64,000 nucleotides of DNA, from the NCBI GenBank assembly GCA_964650485.1, contig CAZYTX010000010.1, forward strand, positions 21,680 to 85,679. Direction: 5' to 3'. A model generated the notes under the pieces. That model was not told the DNA's origin, made no database searches, and worked only from the letters and a program-made list of their open reading frames with translations. Below, in pieces: positions 60,739 through 64,000 of the stretch. Made by a program: the position numbers and the translations under genes. This DNA comes from CAZYTX01 sp964650485. Lineage in GTDB: Bacteria > RBG-13-61-14 > DATKZS01. Within the stretch, counting starts at the first letter, position 1. The number at the start of each line of letters is the position of its first letter.

Positions 60739-60942
60739 ATGAAGGCAACCCCCGACATGACTGTAAAGGAGCTTTTGAAGAGTCACCCCCAGGTGAAAAA
60801 GGTGCTCGAAAAGCGGGGCATGATGTGCCCGGGCTGCAAGGGCATCGAGCACGAGACCGTGAGGAACGCGGCCAGGAGCCACGGCGTGCCCCTGCAGACC
60901 TTTCTGCAAGAGATCAACCAGAATATCAAACCCTCTAAATGA
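60739..60942 (+). CDS. DUF1858 redox-disulfide domain protein
   Basis: A protein of 67 aa fitting DUF1858: DMTVKELLKSHPQVKKVLEK then RGMMCPGCKGIEHETV. The CPGC motif is a likely redox-active or metal-binding pair; such proteins are often found near hybrid cluster protein genes. Here its stop overlaps the recG start in ATGA, so the two are translated together. Why a redox protein is paired with recG is unclear. Confidence 0.8.
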   Translation: MKATPDMTVKELLKSHPQVKKVLEKRGMMCPGCKGIEHETVRNAARSHGVPLQTFLQEINQNIKPSK

Positions 60943-63365
60943 CCGACCATGACCTTTCAGAGGTGATAAGCCTGCTGCGCAGGCCCCTGCAATACGCCTC
61001 CGGGCTGCCCGAGGGCAGGCTCCGGGTGCTGCCGGCCCTGGGAAAGACACTGAACGACATCCTTGAAAAGCACTGCTCGTCCGAGCCCAGGCTGCAGGGA
61101 TTCAAGTCCTCCCTCGAAGACCTGGACCGGCTGCGGGGAAAAGAGCGCAAGGAGAAGATCGCGGGACTGCTCCGCATGCTGGACAGTATCGAGGGGGGAG
61201 GGGCTGAAAAGCCTGCGCCGCAGCCGGAGGCCCCGGACCCCCGAACCCAAGAGTACATCCAGGACCTTGACACCCCCGTGCAGTACGTAAAGGGCGTAGG
61301 CCCCAGGATGGCCGAGCGCTTCGGCAAGCTGGGCATAGACACGGTCGAGGACCTGCTCTACCACCTGCCCTACAGGTACGAGGACCGCAGGGGAATGAAG
61401 CGAATCAAAGATATAGGGCCCGGCGAGAAGGCCACGGTCCTGGCAGAGGTCATGGTGGCCGGGCCCGCGCCATCGCGCAGGGGACGGCGCAGGTTCAACA
61501 TGATGCTGTCCGACGGCGCCGGCTACATAACAGCCAAGTGGTTCAAGTACTACGGGGACCAGTTAGAGCGGTTCAAGCCGGGCTGCAGGGTCATAGCCTC
61601 GGGAGTGGTCCGCGAGTACAAGAACGAGCTCGAGATGCACCACCCGGACATCGAGCTGATCTCAGCCGACGAGATGAAAGACGAGGCCGCGGTCTCCGGG
61701 ATAATGCCCGTCTACCCACTGACCGAAGGGGTGTTCCAGAAGCATATCAGGCGCGTGATACAGAACGCCCTGAAAACATTCGGCCCGGGCGTGCCCGAGT
61801 TCCTGCCGCAAGACGTGCGGGACAAGCGGTCCCTGCCCGGGATCCTGGAATCACTCACCCGGGTGCACTCGCCTCCCCATGACGAGGACGCCGAGGAATT
61901 CAACTCACACAGGTCACAGGCACACAGGCGGCTGGCCTACGAGGAGCTGTTCCTGCTCGAGACCGGCCTGGCACTGCGAAAGCGAGGCGCCATCGAGGAG
62001 CCGTCAGTGCCGGTGGAGGCGCAAGGGGGGTTGCTCGAAGAGTTCCGGCGCTCGCTTCCATTCACCCTCACCCCCTCCCAGGACAAGGTCGCGGGAGAGG
62101 TGCTCGCGGACATGGCAAAAGACTCCCCCATGAACAGGCTGCTGCAAGGCGACGTGGGCTCGGGCAAGACCGTGGTGGCATTGTTCGCCGCGCTCGCGGC
62201 CATTGAGGCCGGGTTCCAGGTGGCAATGATGGCGCCCACCGAGGTCCTGGCAGAGCAGCACTTCCGGGTGGTCTCGGAGATGCTCTCCAGGGTGGGGGTG
62301 AACTGCGCGCTTCTCACCGGCTCGGTCCTGGGAAAAGACAGGGAGCGCGTGCTCTCCGGAATAAAAAGCGCCAGCATACCCATGGTGGTGGGCACGCACG
62401 CGGTGATCCAGGAAAAGGTGAGCTTTAAAAACCTGGCACTGGGCATCATTGACGAGCAGCACAGGTTCGGCGTGATCCAGCGCGCGCGACTGAAAGCAAA
62501 AGGGCCGCAAGAAAAGACCCCCCACGCGCTGGTCATGACCGCGACCCCCATTCCCCGATCATTGGCAATGACGGTTTACGGGGACCTCGCGGTTTCCGTG
62601 ATCCGCGAGATGCCGCCGGGCAGAAAGCCGGTGGCCACAAAGCTGTACAGGGAAAAGGACAGGGAAAAGGTCTATGACCTGGTTCGCTCCGAGGTCAGGG
62701 ACGGTCACCAGGCATTCGTGGTCTACCCCCTGGTGGAGGAGTCGGACAAGCTCGAGCTAAAGGACGCCAAGTCCATGGCCCGGCATTTCAGGCTCGAGGT
62801 CTTCCCGGACCTCGAAGTCGGACTGGTGCACGGCCGCATGAGGTCCGCTGACAAGGACCGGGTGATGAGGTCCTTCCAGAAAGGCGACGTTCAGGTGCTG
62901 GTGGCGACCACAGTGGTCGAGGTGGGCATAGACGTGCCAAATGCATCAATCATGGTGGTGGAGGAGGCTGACAGGTTCGGCCTGTCCCAGTTGCACCAGC
63001 TAAGAGGCAGGGTGGGCCGCAGCGAACACCCATGCAAGTGCTGCCTGGTGTGCGCCTACGTGCGCTCCGAGGACGCATGGCAGAGGCTGAAGGTCATGGA
63101 GAAGACCACCGACGGCTTCAAGATAGCCGAGGAGGACCTGGCAATACGCGGTCCCGGAGAGTTCTTCGGAACCAGGCAGTGGGGACTGCCGGACTTCAGG
63201 GTGGCCAACATCATCCGCGACGCCGACATAGTTACCGAGGCCAGGGAGGACGCATTTAACATGGTGAAAAACGACCCCCGGTTGCAAAGCCCCGAGCACG
63301 GGCTGCTCATGCTTATGCTGAAGAGGCGCTGGGGCAAAAAGCTAAAGCTCGGAAGCGTGGGCTGA
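60939..63365 (+). CDS. recG: ATP-dependent DNA helicase RecG
   Basis: A protein of 808 aa, longer than E. coli RecG (693) because of an N-terminal extension of about 110 residues (helical). After it come the wedge/OB domain (VQYVKGVGPRMAERFGKLGI) and the two helicase halves: Walker A GDVGSGKT, motif II DEQH, TATPIPRS, LVATTVVEVGIDVPNA and QLRGRVGRSEH. RecG reverses stalled forks and processes branched DNA. N-terminal extensions of this kind occur in other deltaproteobacterial and Thermotoga-like RecG proteins. Confidence 0.96.
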   Translation: MTDHDLSEVISLLRRPLQYASGLPEGRLRVLPALGKTLNDILEKHCSSEPRLQGFKSSLEDLDRLRGKERKEKIAGLLRMLDSIEGGGAEKPAPQPEAPDPRTQEYIQDLDTPVQYVKGVGPRMAERFGKLGIDTVEDLLYHLPYRYEDRRGMKRIKDIGPGEKATVLAEVMVAGPAPSRRGRRRFNMMLSDGAGYITAKWFKYYGDQLERFKPGCRVIASGVVREYKNELEMHHPDIELISADEMKDEAAVSGIMPVYPLTEGVFQKHIRRVIQNALKTFGPGVPEFLPQDVRDKRSLPGILESLTRVHSPPHDEDAEEFNSHRSQAHRRLAYEELFLLETGLALRKRGAIEEPSVPVEAQGGLLEEFRRSLPFTLTPSQDKVAGEVLADMAKDSPMNRLLQGDVGSGKTVVALFAALAAIEAGFQVAMMAPTEVLAEQHFRVVSEMLSRVGVNCALLTGSVLGKDRERVLSGIKSASIPMVVGTHAVIQEKVSFKNLALGIIDEQHRFGVIQRARLKAKGPQEKTPHALVMTATPIPRSLAMTVYGDLAVSVIREMPPGRKPVATKLYREKDREKVYDLVRSEVRDGHQAFVVYPLVEESDKLELKDAKSMARHFRLEVFPDLEVGLVHGRMRSADKDRVMRSFQKGDVQVLVATTVVEVGIDVPNASIMVVEEADRFGLSQLHQLRGRVGRSEHPCKCCLVCAYVRSEDAWQRLKVMEKTTDGFKIAEEDLAIRGPGEFFGTRQWGLPDFRVANIIRDADIVTEAREDAFNMVKNDPRLQSPEHGLLMLMLKRRWGKKLKLGSVG

Positions 63366-63378
63366 CAGGGGCAGGGAC

Positions 63379-63990
63379 ATGGAACAGAAGGGATGCGGTT
63401 GCCTGGGTTACTTGATTGCGGTGATGGCCGGAGTGGTGCTGGGCGTGGCCGGGCTGCTGGTGTTCGGATACGTGTGGGCCAATGCAAGCCTGCTATCGGA
63501 CGGGCCCATGCAATGCGAGCAAACCAAGTGGGGCGTGGTTGACGAGGCCGCGCTTACGGTCAAGCTCTCGCCGGTGCTCTACGCAATAAAGAGGGGCAAT
63601 GAGTCCGAACACGAGGTCACCCTCAGCCCCAAGGAGGTGAACCAACTGCTCCAAGCGTATCCACTCCCCGAGCTCGGGGACCCCGTACTCAAGGTGCAAT
63701 GCGGCGACACCCTCATAAGGGTCCGCTACTCAAAGTGCGTTTTTGCCAAAAAGTACATGAACGGGATGATGAGGGCCAGGGTGAGCGGGACCGGGGGCGA
63801 CTTCAAGGTGAGCATAAAAGAGCTACACACCGGAAAGGTCAAGTGGCCCAAGGCGCTCCTGCCACAGGCCGCGAAGTGGCTCGAAGGCTTGCTCGAAACA
63901 CAGAACTGTTTAAAGGACGAGCACTGGAGACTTGAGGGCATCGAGCAAAAGAACGGGAAAATAAAGGCGCTGGTGAAAGTGGAGGGGTAA
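63379..63990 (+). CDS. Single-pass anchored protein of unknown function
   Basis: A protein of 203 aa. A short Cys-containing N-terminus (QKGCGCLGYL) is followed by one membrane helix (about 10-33). A soluble domain of about 165 residues follows, with beta strands and an LSPKEVNQLLQAYPLPELGD segment. I do not recognise a family, although the LSPKEVNQLL part resembles small anchored proteins with a helix-strand fold. It follows recG by 13 bases and may be in the same operon. Confidence 0.6.
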   Translation: MEQKGCGCLGYLIAVMAGVVLGVAGLLVFGYVWANASLLSDGPMQCEQTKWGVVDEAALTVKLSPVLYAIKRGNESEHEVTLSPKEVNQLLQAYPLPELGDPVLKVQCGDTLIRVRYSKCVFAKKYMNGMMRARVSGTGGDFKVSIKELHTGKVKWPKALLPQAAKWLEGLLETQNCLKDEHWRLEGIEQKNGKIKALVKVEG

Positions 63991-64000
63991 ATGATATCAA
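63991..64000 (+). CDS. Possible start of next gene (3' truncated)
   Basis: An ATG lies immediately after the stop of the preceding gene, with GGAGGGG seven bases upstream. Only three codons are visible, so nothing can be said about the product. Confidence 0.3.

Noticed and set aside
1..64000. CRISPR arrays, tRNA or rRNA genes, insertion-sequence transposases
   Set aside because: I saw no regularly spaced repeats, no tRNA-like cloverleaf with conserved arms, no rRNA and no transposase motif.

Overview
The window is a GC-rich, gene-dense stretch of a Gram-negative chromosome. An outer membrane is shown by an Omp85-like barrel, a CsgG-type lipoprotein, an Mla/MCE lipid transporter and several lipoproteins. 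The metabolism points to an anaerobe or facultative anaerobe: aldehyde:ferredoxin oxidoreductase, B12-binding radical SAM proteins, a DUF1858 redox protein, acetyl-CoA synthetase and acyl-CoA dehydrogenase. The cluster dCMP deaminase-nrdR-ribD-ribE-...-ribBA-ribH-nusB resembles deltaproteobacterial (Desulfobacterota-like) gene order. I cannot name the lineage from sequence alone. I saw no rRNA, tRNA, CRISPR array or transposase gene.

Layout. 1-6.3 kb: the end of a YfhO-like membrane protein, a sirtuin, a GT-C-type membrane protein, an outer-membrane barrel and two small envelope proteins. 6.3-18.8 kb: a seven-PAS protein with no output domain, acetyl-CoA synthetase, acyl-CoA dehydrogenase, a coiled-coil lipoprotein, a DUF362 protein, a second GT-C-type protein and a hybrid histidine kinase with a degenerate receiver. 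18.8-21.5 kb: a hairpin-rich repeat region, then a CsgG/PEGA/GNA1162-like lipoprotein trio. 21.5-25.9 kb: a five-gene Mla-type transporter with two ATPases, two permeases and one MCE protein. 25.9-29.6 kb: a LexA/CI-like S24 repressor facing an XRE gene across overlapping divergent promoters, then a sigma-region-4-like protein, and an ECF sigma/anti-sigma pair. 29.7-41 kb: envelope polysaccharide genes (PMT-like protein, phosphodiesterase-like protein, methyltransferase, GT2, GT4, mannose-1-phosphate guanylyltransferase), with a B12 radical SAM protein overlapping a cobalamin adenosyltransferase. 41.2-43.3 kb: a Tat-exported GH3 glycosidase. 43.4-51.4 kb: the riboflavin/nusB/nrdR cluster, interrupted by a radical SAM gene, an unknown gene and a structured spacer. 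51.4-58 kb: an orphan Phd-like antitoxin, a penicillin-acylase lipoprotein, and an AOR plus ThDP-enzyme pair. 58-64 kb: DUF1847, alcohol dehydrogenase, greA, a DUF1858 protein overlapping recG, and an anchored unknown.

The strongest observations are two. First, the two Mla-type ATPases carry complementary degeneracies: one has lost the catalytic Glu and H-loop His, and the other has lost the signature glycine. This is the pattern of an asymmetric heterodimeric ABC ATPase, which is not how characterised Mla systems are built. Second, a lambda-like switch lies directly upstream of this operon: an S24 repressor and an XRE protein are driven from mutually exclusive promoters sharing a 17-bp near-palindrome. 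Several promoters in the window sit so close to their start codons that leaderless transcripts are likely.
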